The notes under the pieces are model-generated. The model was not told the origin of the DNA and did not search any database. It worked only from the letters and a program-made list of their open reading frames with translations. Below, one piece after another: positions 22,587-31,347 of a stretch of DNA of 64,000 bases. The stretch is from Xanthomonas cucurbitae (lineage in GTDB: Bacteria > Pseudomonadota > Gammaproteobacteria > Xanthomonadales > Xanthomonadaceae): assembly GCF_002939885.1 (NCBI RefSeq), contig NZ_MDED01000004.1:62001-126000 (forward strand), read 5' to 3'. The position numbers and the translations under genes are program-made. Numbering within the stretch: position 1 is the first letter of the stretch; every line of letters begins with the position of its first letter.

Positions 22587-22605
22587 GTGCAGGCAATAGT
22601 GTGAC

Positions 22606-22641
22606 CGATGCCCCCGGCCAATCACCGGGGGCATCGTTTTT
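22606..22641 (+). terminator. Rho-independent terminator after the S8 protease
   Basis: CGATGCCCCCGG pairs with CCGGGGGCATCG (12 bp, 7-base loop) and is followed by TTTTT. It separates the protease gene from the xps operon. Confidence 0.93.
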
Positions 22642-22716
22642 CAGGGTGATTCAGAGGCGTACGGTTGATCGCCGCGGCAAACTGCTACAGTCGGCGCCGG
22701 ACCAGTGGAGACGAGT

Positions 22717-24444
22717 GTGAACGCGGTTGCCGTCGATCCAATCGAGCATCGAAATGCCCAGGCGCGCATCGTCGACGCATTGCTTGAACGCCGTCGTCTG
22801 AAGGACACCGATTTGCTGCGCGCGCGGCAGCTGCAGGCCGAATCGGGCATGGGCTTGCTGGCCCTGCTCGGCCGCCTGGGCCTGGTGTCCGAGCGCGATC
22901 ATGCCGAAACCTGCGCCGACGTGCTTGGCCTGCCGTTGGTGGACGCGCGCCAACTGGGAGATACCCCACCGGAAATGCTGCCCGACGTGCAGGGACTGTC
23001 GCTGCGCTTCCTCAAGCAATTCCATCTGTGTCCGGTGGGTGAGCGCGATGGCCGGCTGGAGCTGTGGATCGCCGACCCGTACGACGATTACGCCATCGAT
23101 GCGGTCCGTCTTGCCACCGGCTGCGCGTTGTCGCTGCAGGTTGGCCTGCGCTCGGAAATCGACGATCTGATCGAGCGCTGGTATGGCCAGGGCCGCAGTG
23201 CGATGGGCACCATCGTCGAAACCGCCGACGGCGATGCCAACAGCAGCGACGATATCGAAGCCTTGCGCGACCTGGCCTCCGAAGCACCGGTGATCCGGCT
23301 GGTGAACCTGGTGATCCAGCACGCGGTGGAACTGCGCGCCTCCGACATCCATATCGAACCGTTCGAAAGCCGGCTCAAGGTGCGCTACCGCGTGGACGGC
23401 GTGCTGGTGGAAGGCGAAAGCCCGCCCGCCAAGCTCACTGCGGCGGTCATCAGTCGCATCAAGATCATGGCCAAGCTCAACATCGCCGAGCGCCGCCTGC
23501 CGCAGGATGGACGCATCATGCTGCGCGTGCAGGGCAAGGAACTGGACCTGCGCGTGAGCACCGTGCCCACCGCGCATGGCGAAAGCGTGGTGATGCGCCT
23601 GCTGGACCGTGAAACGGTGGTGTTCGACTTCTACAAGCTCGGCTTCACCGAAGAATTCCTGCCGCAGTTCCGCAAGGTGCTGGAGCAACCGCACGGCATC
23701 ATGCTGGTCACCGGCCCCACCGGCTCGGGCAAGACCACTACGCTGTACACCGCGCTGAGCCAGCTCAACACCGCCGACGTCAAGATCATCACCGTCGAAG
23801 ACCCGGTGGAATACCAGATCGAAGGCATCAACCAGATCCAGGCCAAGCCGCAGATCGGGCTGGATTTCGCCAACGCCTTGCGCAGCATCGTGCGGCAGGA
23901 CCCGGACATCATCATGATCGGCGAAATGCGCGACCTGGAAACCGCGCGGATCGCGATCCAGTCCGCGCTTACCGGCCACCTGGTGCTGTCCACGTTGCAC
24001 ACCAACAACGCCGCCGGCGGCATCACCCGCCTGCTGGACATGGGAGTGGAGGATTACCTGCTCACCTCCACCATCAACGGCATCCTGGCGCAGCGCCTGG
24101 TGCGCAAGCTCGATCTGGCCAACGCCGAACGCTATGCCGCATCGCCGGAGGAGATCGAACGCTTCAACCTGCGTCGCCTGCAGCCCGATGGCGAGATCTT
24201 CCTGTATCGTCCGCGTCCCTCGGCGGCGGCGCCGACCGGGTACCTGGGACGCACCACCATCGTCGAATTCCTGGTGATGAACGACGAGCTGCGGCGCGCG
24301 GTGATGCGCCGCGCCGGCATGGGCGAGATCGAACAACTGGCGCGCCAGGCCGGCATGCGCACCATGTACGAAGAAGGCCTGTCCAAGGCCTTGCGCGGCG
24401 AAACCACCATCGAGGAAGTATTGCGCGTCACGGAGGATGCGTGA
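22717..24444 (+). CDS. xpsE: Type II secretion ATPase XpsE (GspE)
   Basis: The roughly 575-residue cytoplasmic ATPase powers pseudopilus assembly through XpsL. The N-terminal N1E/MshEN-like domain (RARQLQAESGMGLLALLGRLGLVSE) is followed by the core with Walker A GPTGSGKTTT near residue 335, the Asp box IITVEDPVEYQ, Walker B IMIGEMRDLETA and the His box TGHLVLSTLHTNNA. No CxxC pairs occur between the His box and the C-terminus, so the zinc-binding tetracysteine motif found in many GspE proteins is absent. I prefer GTG 22717 because GGAG lies 6 bases upstream; GTG 22705 would add four residues. It is the first gene of the xps operon. Confidence 0.95.
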   Translation: MNAVAVDPIEHRNAQARIVDALLERRRLKDTDLLRARQLQAESGMGLLALLGRLGLVSERDHAETCADVLGLPLVDARQLGDTPPEMLPDVQGLSLRFLKQFHLCPVGERDGRLELWIADPYDDYAIDAVRLATGCALSLQVGLRSEIDDLIERWYGQGRSAMGTIVETADGDANSSDDIEALRDLASEAPVIRLVNLVIQHAVELRASDIHIEPFESRLKVRYRVDGVLVEGESPPAKLTAAVISRIKIMAKLNIAERRLPQDGRIMLRVQGKELDLRVSTVPTAHGESVVMRLLDRETVVFDFYKLGFTEEFLPQFRKVLEQPHGIMLVTGPTGSGKTTTLYTALSQLNTADVKIITVEDPVEYQIEGINQIQAKPQIGLDFANALRSIVRQDPDIIMIGEMRDLETARIAIQSALTGHLVLSTLHTNNAAGGITRLLDMGVEDYLLTSTINGILAQRLVRKLDLANAERYAASPEEIERFNLRRLQPDGEIFLYRPRPSAAAPTGYLGRTTIVEFLVMNDELRRAVMRRAGMGEIEQLARQAGMRTMYEEGLSKALRGETTIEEVLRVTEDA

Positions 24445-24571
24445 GCGTCAATGGGGCAATAGTGAGCATGGGATGCTCGGGATCGGAAGATAAGCAGGGC
24501 AATGTCCCGGCAACGCGTCGCGCACGCGCAAAGCTGCGCCCGGTGGCGCCAACGCAGCGCAGGATCCTGCT

Positions 24572-24606
24572 TTTCCCGATTCCCGATTCCCGAATCCCGA
24601 ATCCCG
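24572..24606. repeat. Single-arm ATTCCCG repeat between xpsE and xpsF
   Basis: Tandem ATTCCCG and AATCCCG units end 14 bases before the xpsF ATG. The repeat separates xpsE from xpsF by 175 bases in an operon whose other junctions mostly overlap. Confidence 0.75.
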
Positions 24607-24619
24607 GCCGTCCAGCCTG

Positions 24620-25837
24620 ATGCCCCTCTACCGCTACAAAGCGCTCGACGCCCACGGCGAAATGCTCGACGGCCAGATGGAAGCGGCCAGCGATGCCGAG
24701 GTGGCGCTGCGTCTGCAGGAGCAAGGCCATCTGCCGGTGGAAACGCGCCTGGCCACCGGCGAAAGCGATTCGCCGTCGTTGCGCATGCTGCTGCGCAAGA
24801 AGCCCTTCGACAACGCGGCACTGGTGCAGTTCACCCAGCAGCTGTCCACCCTGATCGGTGCCGGGCAGCCGCTGGATCGCGCCCTGTCGATCCTGATGGA
24901 TCTGCCCGAAGACGACAAAAGCCGGCGCGTGATTGGCGACATACGCGACACCGTGCGCGGTGGCGCGCCGCTGTCCTCGGCACTGGAGCGCCAGCATGGG
25001 TTGTTTTCCAAGCTGTACATCAACATGGTGCGCGCCGGCGAGGCCGGTGGCAGCATGCAGGACACCTTGCAACGGCTGGCCGACTACCTGGAGCGTAGCC
25101 GCGCGCTCAAGGGCAAGGTCATCAATGCGCTGATCTACCCGGCGATCCTGCTGGCGGTGGTGGGCTGTGCGCTGTTGTTCCTGCTCGGCTACGTGGTGCC
25201 GCAGTTTGCGCAGATGTACGAAAGCCTGGATGTCGCCCTGCCGTGGTTTACCCAGGCGGTGCTGAGCGTGGGCCTGCTGGTGCGCGACTGGTGGATCGTG
25301 CTGGTGGTGGTGCCGGGCGTGCTGGGAGCGTGGCTGGATCGCAAGCGACGCAACGCGGCATTCCGTGCGGCATTGGATCACTGGCTGTTGCGGCAGAAGG
25401 TGATCGGCAGCCTGATCGCGCGGCTGGAAACCGCAAGGCTCACGCGCACGCTGGGCACCTTGTTGCGCAACGGCGTGCCGCTGCTGGCGGCGATCGGCAT
25501 CGCGCGCAACGTGATGTCCAATACCGCGCTGGTCGAGGACGTGTCCGCCGCTGCCGACGACGTCAAGAACGGCCATGGCCTGTCGATGTCGCTGGCGCGC
25601 GGCAAGCGGTTCCCGCGGCTGGCGTTGCAGATGATCCAGGTGGGCGAAGAATCCGGTGCCCTGGACACCATGCTGCTGAAGACGGCCGACACCTTCGAGC
25701 TGGAAACCGCACAGGCCATCGACCGTGCATTGGCGGCGCTGGTGCCCTTGATTACCCTGGTGCTGGCCTCGGTGGTGGGGCTTGTCATCATTTCGGTGCT
25801 GGTGCCGCTGTATGACCTCACCAATGCGATCGGCTAG
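24620..25837 (+). CDS. xpsF: Type II secretion inner-membrane platform protein XpsF (GspF)
   Basis: The 405-residue protein has two cytoplasmic GspF repeats (about residues 70-190 and 270-390) and three transmembrane helices near 170-190, 220-240 and 375-395. The N-terminus MPLYRYKALDAHGEMLDG is typical. It forms the base on which the pseudopilus is assembled, together with XpsE and XpsL. The ribosome binding region overlaps the upstream repeat. Confidence 0.96.
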   Translation: MPLYRYKALDAHGEMLDGQMEAASDAEVALRLQEQGHLPVETRLATGESDSPSLRMLLRKKPFDNAALVQFTQQLSTLIGAGQPLDRALSILMDLPEDDKSRRVIGDIRDTVRGGAPLSSALERQHGLFSKLYINMVRAGEAGGSMQDTLQRLADYLERSRALKGKVINALIYPAILLAVVGCALLFLLGYVVPQFAQMYESLDVALPWFTQAVLSVGLLVRDWWIVLVVVPGVLGAWLDRKRRNAAFRAALDHWLLRQKVIGSLIARLETARLTRTLGTLLRNGVPLLAAIGIARNVMSNTALVEDVSAAADDVKNGHGLSMSLARGKRFPRLALQMIQVGEESGALDTMLLKTADTFELETAQAIDRALAALVPLITLVLASVVGLVIISVLVPLYDLTNAIG

Positions 25838-25966
25838 GCGCGGCTGGCCCGGCAGTTTCGACACCTGTTTTCGGCCACTGCCGGGCAACCGGCGGGAACC
25901 ATTGCACTGCCCGCCCGGTCTTCAGTGGGTGTCGGCATCCTTCATCGACATGCAAGGAAATCGTTC

Positions 25967-26398
25967 ATGAGTAAGCGTTCCATCACTCGCAGTCCGTCGC
26001 GCGCAGGCCAGGCCGGCATGAGCCTGCTGGAAATCATCATCGTCATCGTGCTGATCGGCGCGGTGCTCACCCTGGTCGGTAGCCGCGTGCTGGGCGGCGC
26101 CGATCGCGGCAAGGCCAACCTGGCCAAATCGCAGATCCAGACCCTGGCCGGCAAGATCGAGAATTTCCAGCTCGACACCGGCAAGCTGCCCGGCAAGCTC
26201 GACGACCTGGTCACCCAGCCCGGCGGCAGCAGCGGCTGGCTGGGGCCGTACGCCAAACCGGCCGAACTGAACGACCCGTGGGGCCACACCATCGAATACC
26301 GCGTCCCCGGCGATGGCCAGCCATTCGACCTGATGAGCCTGGGCAAGGACGGCCGCCCCGGTGGCAGCAGTTACGACGCGGACATCAAGTACCAATAA
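25967..26398 (+). CDS. xpsG: Major pseudopilin XpsG (GspG)
   Basis: The 143-residue protein is the main pseudopilus subunit. The prepilin-peptidase site is in GQAGMSLLEIIIVIVLIG, with cleavage after Gly and Glu at position +5; residue +1 is Met. The C-terminal calcium-site region (DPWGHTIEYRVPG, then LGKDGRPGG) is typical of GspG. ATG 25967 has AAGGAAA upstream. A longer reading from 25925 adds unrelated residues. Confidence 0.95.
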   Translation: MSKRSITRSPSRAGQAGMSLLEIIIVIVLIGAVLTLVGSRVLGGADRGKANLAKSQIQTLAGKIENFQLDTGKLPGKLDDLVTQPGGSSGWLGPYAKPAELNDPWGHTIEYRVPGDGQPFDLMSLGKDGRPGGSSYDADIKYQ

Positions 26399-26408
26399 GT
26401 TTCAGGTC

Positions 26409-26918
26409 ATGCGCGTTGCGCCTCCGCCGTTGCGTTGCCCGTCCGCCGTGTTCGGCCCTGGCGGCGGAGGCGTGCGTGGTACTTCGCTGCTGGAAATGCT
26501 GCTGGTGATCGCGCTGATCGCCATGGCCGGCGTGCTGGCGGCCGCTGCCTTGAACGGCGGCATCGACGGCATGCGCCTGCGCACCGCCGGCAAGGCGATT
26601 GCCTCGCAGTTGCGCTACACCCGCACCCAGGCCATCGCCACCGGCACCCCGCAGCGGTTCCTGATCGACCCGTTGCAGCGCCGCTGGGAAGCGCCCGGCG
26701 GCCATCACGGCGATCTGCCGTCCTCGCTGCAGGTGCGCTTCACCGGCGCGCGCCAAGTGCAGTCGCGGGAAGATCAAGGCGCCATCCAGTTCTTCCCCGA
26801 TGGCGCCTCTACGGGCGGCCGTATCGATCTGCAGGTCAAGGACGCGCGCTGGCGCGTGGACGTGGGCTGGATCACCGGCGAGGTACGTTCGGGCCCATTG
26901 CGGACGCCGGTGCCATGA
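26409..26918 (+). CDS. xpsH: Minor pseudopilin XpsH (GspH)
   Basis: The 169-residue prepilin-like protein has the class III leader site VRGTSLLEMLLVIALIAM (cleavage after Gly, Glu +5) after an unusually long leader of about 24 residues. The C-terminal GspH-type beta domain (RYTRTQAIATGTPQRF) follows. The ATG lies 10 bases after the xpsG stop, and the gene shares an ATGA overlap with xpsI. Confidence 0.92.
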   Translation: MRVAPPPLRCPSAVFGPGGGGVRGTSLLEMLLVIALIAMAGVLAAAALNGGIDGMRLRTAGKAIASQLRYTRTQAIATGTPQRFLIDPLQRRWEAPGGHHGDLPSSLQVRFTGARQVQSREDQGAIQFFPDGASTGGRIDLQVKDARWRVDVGWITGEVRSGPLRTPVP

Positions 26919-27331
26919 AGCGGCAACGCGGCTACTCCCTGATCGAGGTGATCGTCGCCTTCGCGCTGCTCGCCCTGGCGCTGACCCTGCTGCTGGGATC
27001 GTTGTCCGGTGCCGCACGCCAGGTGCGTGCAGCCGACGAAGGCACGCGCGCGGCGCTGCACGCGCAATCGCTGCTGGCCGTGCAGGGCGTGGAGAAGCCG
27101 TTGCTGCCCGGGCAGCAGCAGGGCAGTTTCGAAAACGGGCATTTCCGTTGGTCCATGGAGGTGCGCCCGTACGACGAACCGCGGCGCAACCCGCAGGCAC
27201 CGGTGGCCCCTGGCGGGTCCACGTTGCTGCAACTCACCCTGGTGGTGCGGTGGGGCGAGGCGGCCAACCAGATGCTGCAATGGCGCAGTTTGCGGCTGGT
27301 GACGGCCACCGCGCAGGAGGGGGCGCGATGA
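26915..27331 (+). CDS. xpsI: Minor pseudopilin XpsI (GspI)
   Basis: The 138-residue protein has the cleavage site RQRGYSLIEVIVAFALLAL at its N-terminus, a single hydrophobic helix and a short C-terminal domain. With XpsJ and XpsK it should form the tip of the pseudopilus. It overlaps xpsH and xpsJ by ATGA at both ends. Confidence 0.92.
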   Translation: MKRQRGYSLIEVIVAFALLALALTLLLGSLSGAARQVRAADEGTRAALHAQSLLAVQGVEKPLLPGQQQGSFENGHFRWSMEVRPYDEPRRNPQAPVAPGGSTLLQLTLVVRWGEAANQMLQWRSLRLVTATAQEGAR

Positions 27332-27963
27332 CCCGTTCGCGCAGCGCCGGCTTCACCCTGATCGAGGTGCTGCTGGCCACCATGCTGCTGGTCGGCGGGC
27401 TGGCGCTGGCGTTTGCCACCTTGCGCTCTGCCAGTGCGGTGAGCCAGCGCGGCGAGGCCATCGCCCAACGTAGCGAGCGCATGCGTGCAGTGGAACAGTT
27501 CCTGCGCCAGCGGCTGGCGGCCGCTTTGCCGTTGGCCATGGGCATCGATCCGCAGAGCCAGCAACCGATGCTGTTCGTCGGCGAGCCGCAGCGCATGCGC
27601 TTTGCTGCCGACGTGCCGGATTACCTGGGCCGTGGCGGCCCGTATCTGCACGACCTGTCGGTGGCTGGCGAGGGCGAGCAACGCCGCCTGCAGATTGCGC
27701 TGACCATGCTGCAATCGGGCAAGTCGATCGAGGAAGGCACCGCCTTGCCGCCGGAGACGCTGGCCGACGGCGTGCAGCAGGTCAGCTTTCGCTATCGCGG
27801 CATGGACCCGCAGAACGGCCGCCTGAGCGCATGGTTGCCGCAGTGGGAATGGCACGACCGCCTGCCGCTGCTGGTGCGCATCGACATCCGCAGCGAAGAT
27901 GCGCCCTGGCCGCCGGTGGTGGTGGCCCTGCCGCAATCCAGCAACCCGGGGGCAGGACAATGA
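27328..27963 (+). CDS. xpsJ: Minor pseudopilin XpsJ (GspJ)
   Basis: The 211-residue protein has the cleavage site [15 protein letters not shown] and a larger C-terminal domain with the [10 protein letters not shown] ending typical of GspJ. ATGA overlaps link it to xpsI and xpsK. It is predicted to be a pseudopilus tip subunit. Confidence 0.92.
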   Translation: MTRSRSAGFTLIEVLLATMLLVGGLALAFATLRSASAVSQRGEAIAQRSERMRAVEQFLRQRLAAALPLAMGIDPQSQQPMLFVGEPQRMRFAADVPDYLGRGGPYLHDLSVAGEGEQRRLQIALTMLQSGKSIEEGTALPPETLADGVQQVSFRYRGMDPQNGRLSAWLPQWEWHDRLPLLVRIDIRSEDAPWPPVVVALPQSSNPGAGQ

Positions 27964-28811
27964 GCCGGGCGCGCGGGGCCGCGCTGGTGCTGGTGTTGTG
28001 GTTGATCGCCTTGCTCACCGCGATGATCGGCGCATTCGCGTTGAGCGCGCGCGTGGAGGCGCTGCAGGGCAGCATGCTGCGCAATGGCACGCAGGCGCAG
28101 GAATACGCACGTGCCGGCCTGGAATACGCCTTGTTTCGCTTGCGCAGCGCCGATCTCCAGACACGCTGGCGCGCCGATGGCCGGCGCTATCGCTGGCAGA
28201 TGGACGATGCCACGGTGGAGATCCGCATCACCGATGAAAGTGGCAAGGTGGATCTGAACATGGCCGAGCCGGCGCTGCTGGCCGGGTTGGTGCGTGCAGT
28301 CGGCGGTGAACAGGGCCGCGACACGCGCATTGCCGGCGCCATCGTCGATTGGCGCGATGGCGACTCGTTGAGCCAGCCCGGTGGCGGCGCGGAAGACCGC
28401 GATTACGCCGATGCCGGCCTCCCATACGGCGCCAAGGACAGCCCGTTCGAAACCCTGGGCGAACTGCGGCTGGTGTTGGGCATGGACAGCGAGCTGTATC
28501 GCAAGCTGTTGCCCAACATCACCTTGCACAGCGGCCGTTCGCGGCCGGAAGCGCGCTTTGCACCTGGTCCGGTGTTGACCGCGATGGGCCTGGACGCACG
28601 GCAGCTGCTGGCCCAGCGTGACGCGCCGCCGGGTTTGCCGGGCAGTGACGCGACGGTCGGTGGCTCGGACACTTATAGTATCGAGAGCCGGGCGCGACTG
28701 AGTCAGGGACGCGAGGCCGTATTGCGCGCGGTGGTGTCCACCAGCGCGTCTGCCTTGCCGGGATCGGCCTACACCGTGTTGCGTTGGGAAGAGGGAGCAG
28801 CAGTGCAATGA
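27960..28811 (+). CDS. xpsK: Minor pseudopilin XpsK (GspK)
   Basis: The 283-residue protein starts [21 protein letters not shown]. It has the Gly cleavage site but no Glu at +5, which is characteristic of the tip-capping GspK. The large alpha-domain contains [12 protein letters not shown] and the IVDWRDGD calcium-type segment. ATGA overlaps link it to xpsJ and xpsL. Confidence 0.93.
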   Translation: MSRARGAALVLVLWLIALLTAMIGAFALSARVEALQGSMLRNGTQAQEYARAGLEYALFRLRSADLQTRWRADGRRYRWQMDDATVEIRITDESGKVDLNMAEPALLAGLVRAVGGEQGRDTRIAGAIVDWRDGDSLSQPGGGAEDRDYADAGLPYGAKDSPFETLGELRLVLGMDSELYRKLLPNITLHSGRSRPEARFAPGPVLTAMGLDARQLLAQRDAPPGLPGSDATVGGSDTYSIESRARLSQGREAVLRAVVSTSASALPGSAYTVLRWEEGAAVQ

Positions 28812-29929
28812 CCGCATGGCGGGACACCTTGGGCCGTATCGGCGTACGCGCCATGCCGGGCGCCGGAGGCTTCTGGCGTTGGTGGCAGCAATCGCTGCTG
28901 GCATGGTTGCCGCAGCGCTGGCAATGGCAGCTGGGCCTGTCGCAGGCGCGCCTGCTGTTGCAGCTGGACGGGGAGACCTTGCAGGTGGTGCGCCAGCGCG
29001 ATCACAGCCGCGAGGCGATCGCCAGCCTGCCGTGGCCGCTGCAGCCGCAGGAAGTCAATGCGGTGCTGCCGAGCGCATTGGACGGCTTGCCGCGCCACTG
29101 GCTGTTGCCGGCCACGCACACGTTGCGGCGGCCCTTGCGCCTGCCGGCCGCCGCCGCGGCGCGGCTGCAGGATGTGGCGCGCTTCGAGATCGACCGGCAA
29201 ACCCCGTTTACCGCCGACCAGGTGTATTTCGATGCACGCGTGCTCGAGGTGCGCGAAGACGGCCAGCTCGATGTCGAACTGGTGGTGGTGCCACGGCGCA
29301 TGATCGATGGTCCGGCCGGTGTGCCCGATGCCTGGGCCACGGCGCTGTCCGGCATCGACGTGGCCGATGCGCAGGGCGCGCCGCTGGGCGTGAACCTGCT
29401 GCCGCCGGCACGTCGCCTGCGCCGCAGCGACCCGATGCAGCGCTGGAACCTGTTGCTTGCCGCCACCGCCGTGCTGCTGCTGGCAGTGGCCGGTTGGCTG
29501 CTGCTGGACAATCGCCGCCAGGCCGCCGACGACCTGCGCGCCAAGGTGCAGGCCAATGCCGCGCGCGCGCGCCAGGTGGCCGCCGAACGCCAGCAACTGA
29601 TGGACCTGGTCGAAGGCGCCAACTTCTTCCAGCAACAACGTGCCACGCGCCCCACCTCGGTGGAGATCTGGGACGAGCTGAGCCGGCGTCTGCCGGGCGG
29701 CACCTATCTGGAAAAATTCTCGGTCGAAGGTGGGCAATTGCAATTGATCGGCTTGAGCAACGAAGCCTCCTCGCTGGTGCGGCGCCTGGAAGGCTCGTCG
29801 CTGTGGCGCACGCCCTCGCTGACCGGCGTGCTGCAAAGCGATGCCGGCCGCAATGTCGATCGCTTCACCATCACCGCCGAGCTGGCGGGCCCGGGTGCGA
29901 AGGAGGCCGCCGATGCCACGCAGCGTTAA
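28808..29929 (+). CDS. xpsL: Type II secretion assembly protein XpsL (GspL)
   Basis: The 373-residue inner-membrane protein has an actin-like cytoplasmic domain that docks XpsE (about 1-210), one transmembrane helix ([19 protein letters not shown], about 215-235) and a periplasmic ferredoxin-like domain. I chose ATG 28808 because it overlaps the xpsK stop as ATGA; an upstream in-frame start at 28784 lies inside xpsK. Confidence 0.9.
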   Translation: MTAWRDTLGRIGVRAMPGAGGFWRWWQQSLLAWLPQRWQWQLGLSQARLLLQLDGETLQVVRQRDHSREAIASLPWPLQPQEVNAVLPSALDGLPRHWLLPATHTLRRPLRLPAAAAARLQDVARFEIDRQTPFTADQVYFDARVLEVREDGQLDVELVVVPRRMIDGPAGVPDAWATALSGIDVADAQGAPLGVNLLPPARRLRRSDPMQRWNLLLAATAVLLLAVAGWLLLDNRRQAADDLRAKVQANAARARQVAAERQQLMDLVEGANFFQQQRATRPTSVEIWDELSRRLPGGTYLEKFSVEGGQLQLIGLSNEASSLVRRLEGSSLWRTPSLTGVLQSDAGRNVDRFTITAELAGPGAKEAADATQR

Positions 29930-30560
29930 GCGCGACCGCTGGATCGCCTTGGGCCTGCTGCTGCTGGTGCTGGGCGTAGCCTACCTGGTACTGGTGCACC
30001 CCTGGTTCACCCAGCCGATGATCGCCGCACAGGACGACCTGCAATCGCTGCGCGAGCGCGAGCTGCGCGTGCGCGTGCAGCTGCAGCAGGCACCGGAAGT
30101 CAGCAAACGGCTGCAGCAGGCGCGCCAGACCCTGGAAAGCCGCCCCGGCTTCCTGCCGGAAACCTCCGCCGAGCTGGCCTCGGCCGGGCTGGTGCAACGG
30201 CTGGAGCGCGCGGTGGTGGAGGCCAGCCCCGGCAACCGTAGCTGCGCCATCAGCAACCGCTCGCCCTTGCAGCCGGAAAGCAAGGCCCGCTTCACCCGCG
30301 TGGCAGTGCAGGTGCGCCTGCGCTGCGGCACCCCGGAGCTGGCCTCGGTGCTGTACAGCCTGGAAAACGGCACCCCGCGCCTGTTCGTGGACAACCTCAA
30401 CGTGATGGCGCAGCGCTACCAACTCTCGCCCAACGAAAGCGGCAACGGCCTGGATATCGCCTTCGAACTGGCCGGCTATCTGCGCCCGGGCGCCAGCGCC
30501 GCGCCGTTGAACACCGATGCAGCACCCGCCGCCGCCGGGGAGGCCAGCAATGCGCCCTGA
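29913..30560 (+). CDS. xpsM: Type II secretion protein XpsM (GspM)
   Basis: The 215-residue protein has one N-terminal transmembrane helix (WIALGLLLLVLGVAYLVLV), a periplasmic coiled coil (LQSLRERELRVRVQLQQA) and a ferredoxin-like domain. ATG 29913 follows AGGAGG at 29901-29906 and overlaps the xpsL end by 17 bases. It partners XpsL in the inner-membrane platform. Confidence 0.9.
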   Translation: MPRSVKRDRWIALGLLLLVLGVAYLVLVHPWFTQPMIAAQDDLQSLRERELRVRVQLQQAPEVSKRLQQARQTLESRPGFLPETSAELASAGLVQRLERAVVEASPGNRSCAISNRSPLQPESKARFTRVAVQVRLRCGTPELASVLYSLENGTPRLFVDNLNVMAQRYQLSPNESGNGLDIAFELAGYLRPGASAAPLNTDAAPAAAGEASNAP

Positions 30561-31347
30561 CCTGATCGGCCTGCGCACCTGGCTGCTGGCCGCCGTGGCC
30601 GGCTGGGCGTTGCTGGTGTGCATCCTGGCCGTGGCCGGGCTGGGCAAGCGGGTGGAACTGCTGCCGGACGACCCGGCCCTGGTACAACGCCTGCCCACCT
30701 TGCCGGCGCCGGCACCGGAGCGCCTGGGCGCCTTCGAAAAATATTCGGAGATCGCCGCGCACCCGGCCTTCGCCGAAGACCGCCTGCCGCATCCGTTCTT
30801 CCTGTCCGGCAACGACGGCAGCGGCGCTGCCTCCACGGTGCGCCTGACCGGCGTGTTGCTGACCGAGACCTTCAAGATGGCCACGCTGACCCTGGACCCG
30901 CGCGATTCGGTGCGCGTGCAATTGGGCGGCGATGCGGTCAAGGGCTGGCGCCTGCTGGCGCTGCAACCGCGCAGCGCCACCATCGAAGGCCCCGGCGGCA
31001 CCCAGACCCTGGAATTGCATGTATTCAACGGCCAGGGCGGGCAGCCACCCACCGCCAATGCCGCCGCGCGCGGCGCTGCCGGCAGCACCCCGCCATTGCC
31101 GGTGCCCGATACCGGCGCGGCCGTGCAACCGCCGCAGCAGCCGCAGCCGCAACCGACCACGCCGCCGCAGCAGCAACCCGGCGGGCAGGCACCGCCCACG
31201 GTGCCGCCGCAGCGCAGCGATGGTGCGCAGGAAGCCCCACGCCCCTCCGACGATCAGATGCGTGCCATCCGCGAACGCATCGAAGCCCGACGCCGCCAGC
31301 TGCAACAGCAGCGCCAGAGCGGCTCACCCCCCGGTCAGACCCAATGA
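30550..31347 (+). CDS. xpsN: Type II secretion protein XpsN (GspC-like role)
   Basis: The 265-residue protein has an N-terminal transmembrane helix (LLAAVAGWALLVCILAVAGL). A periplasmic homology-region-like domain follows (residues about 75-165, VRLTGVLLTETFKMATL). The C-terminal third is rich in Pro and Gln. By position just before the secretin and by layout it should act as the GspC-type link between the XpsL-XpsM platform and XpsD. It overlaps xpsM by 11 bases and xpsD by ATGA. Confidence 0.88.
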   Translation: MRPDLIGLRTWLLAAVAGWALLVCILAVAGLGKRVELLPDDPALVQRLPTLPAPAPERLGAFEKYSEIAAHPAFAEDRLPHPFFLSGNDGSGAASTVRLTGVLLTETFKMATLTLDPRDSVRVQLGGDAVKGWRLLALQPRSATIEGPGGTQTLELHVFNGQGGQPPTANAAARGAAGSTPPLPVPDTGAAVQPPQQPQPQPTTPPQQQPGGQAPPTVPPQRSDGAQEAPRPSDDQMRAIRERIEARRRQLQQQRQSGSPPGQTQ

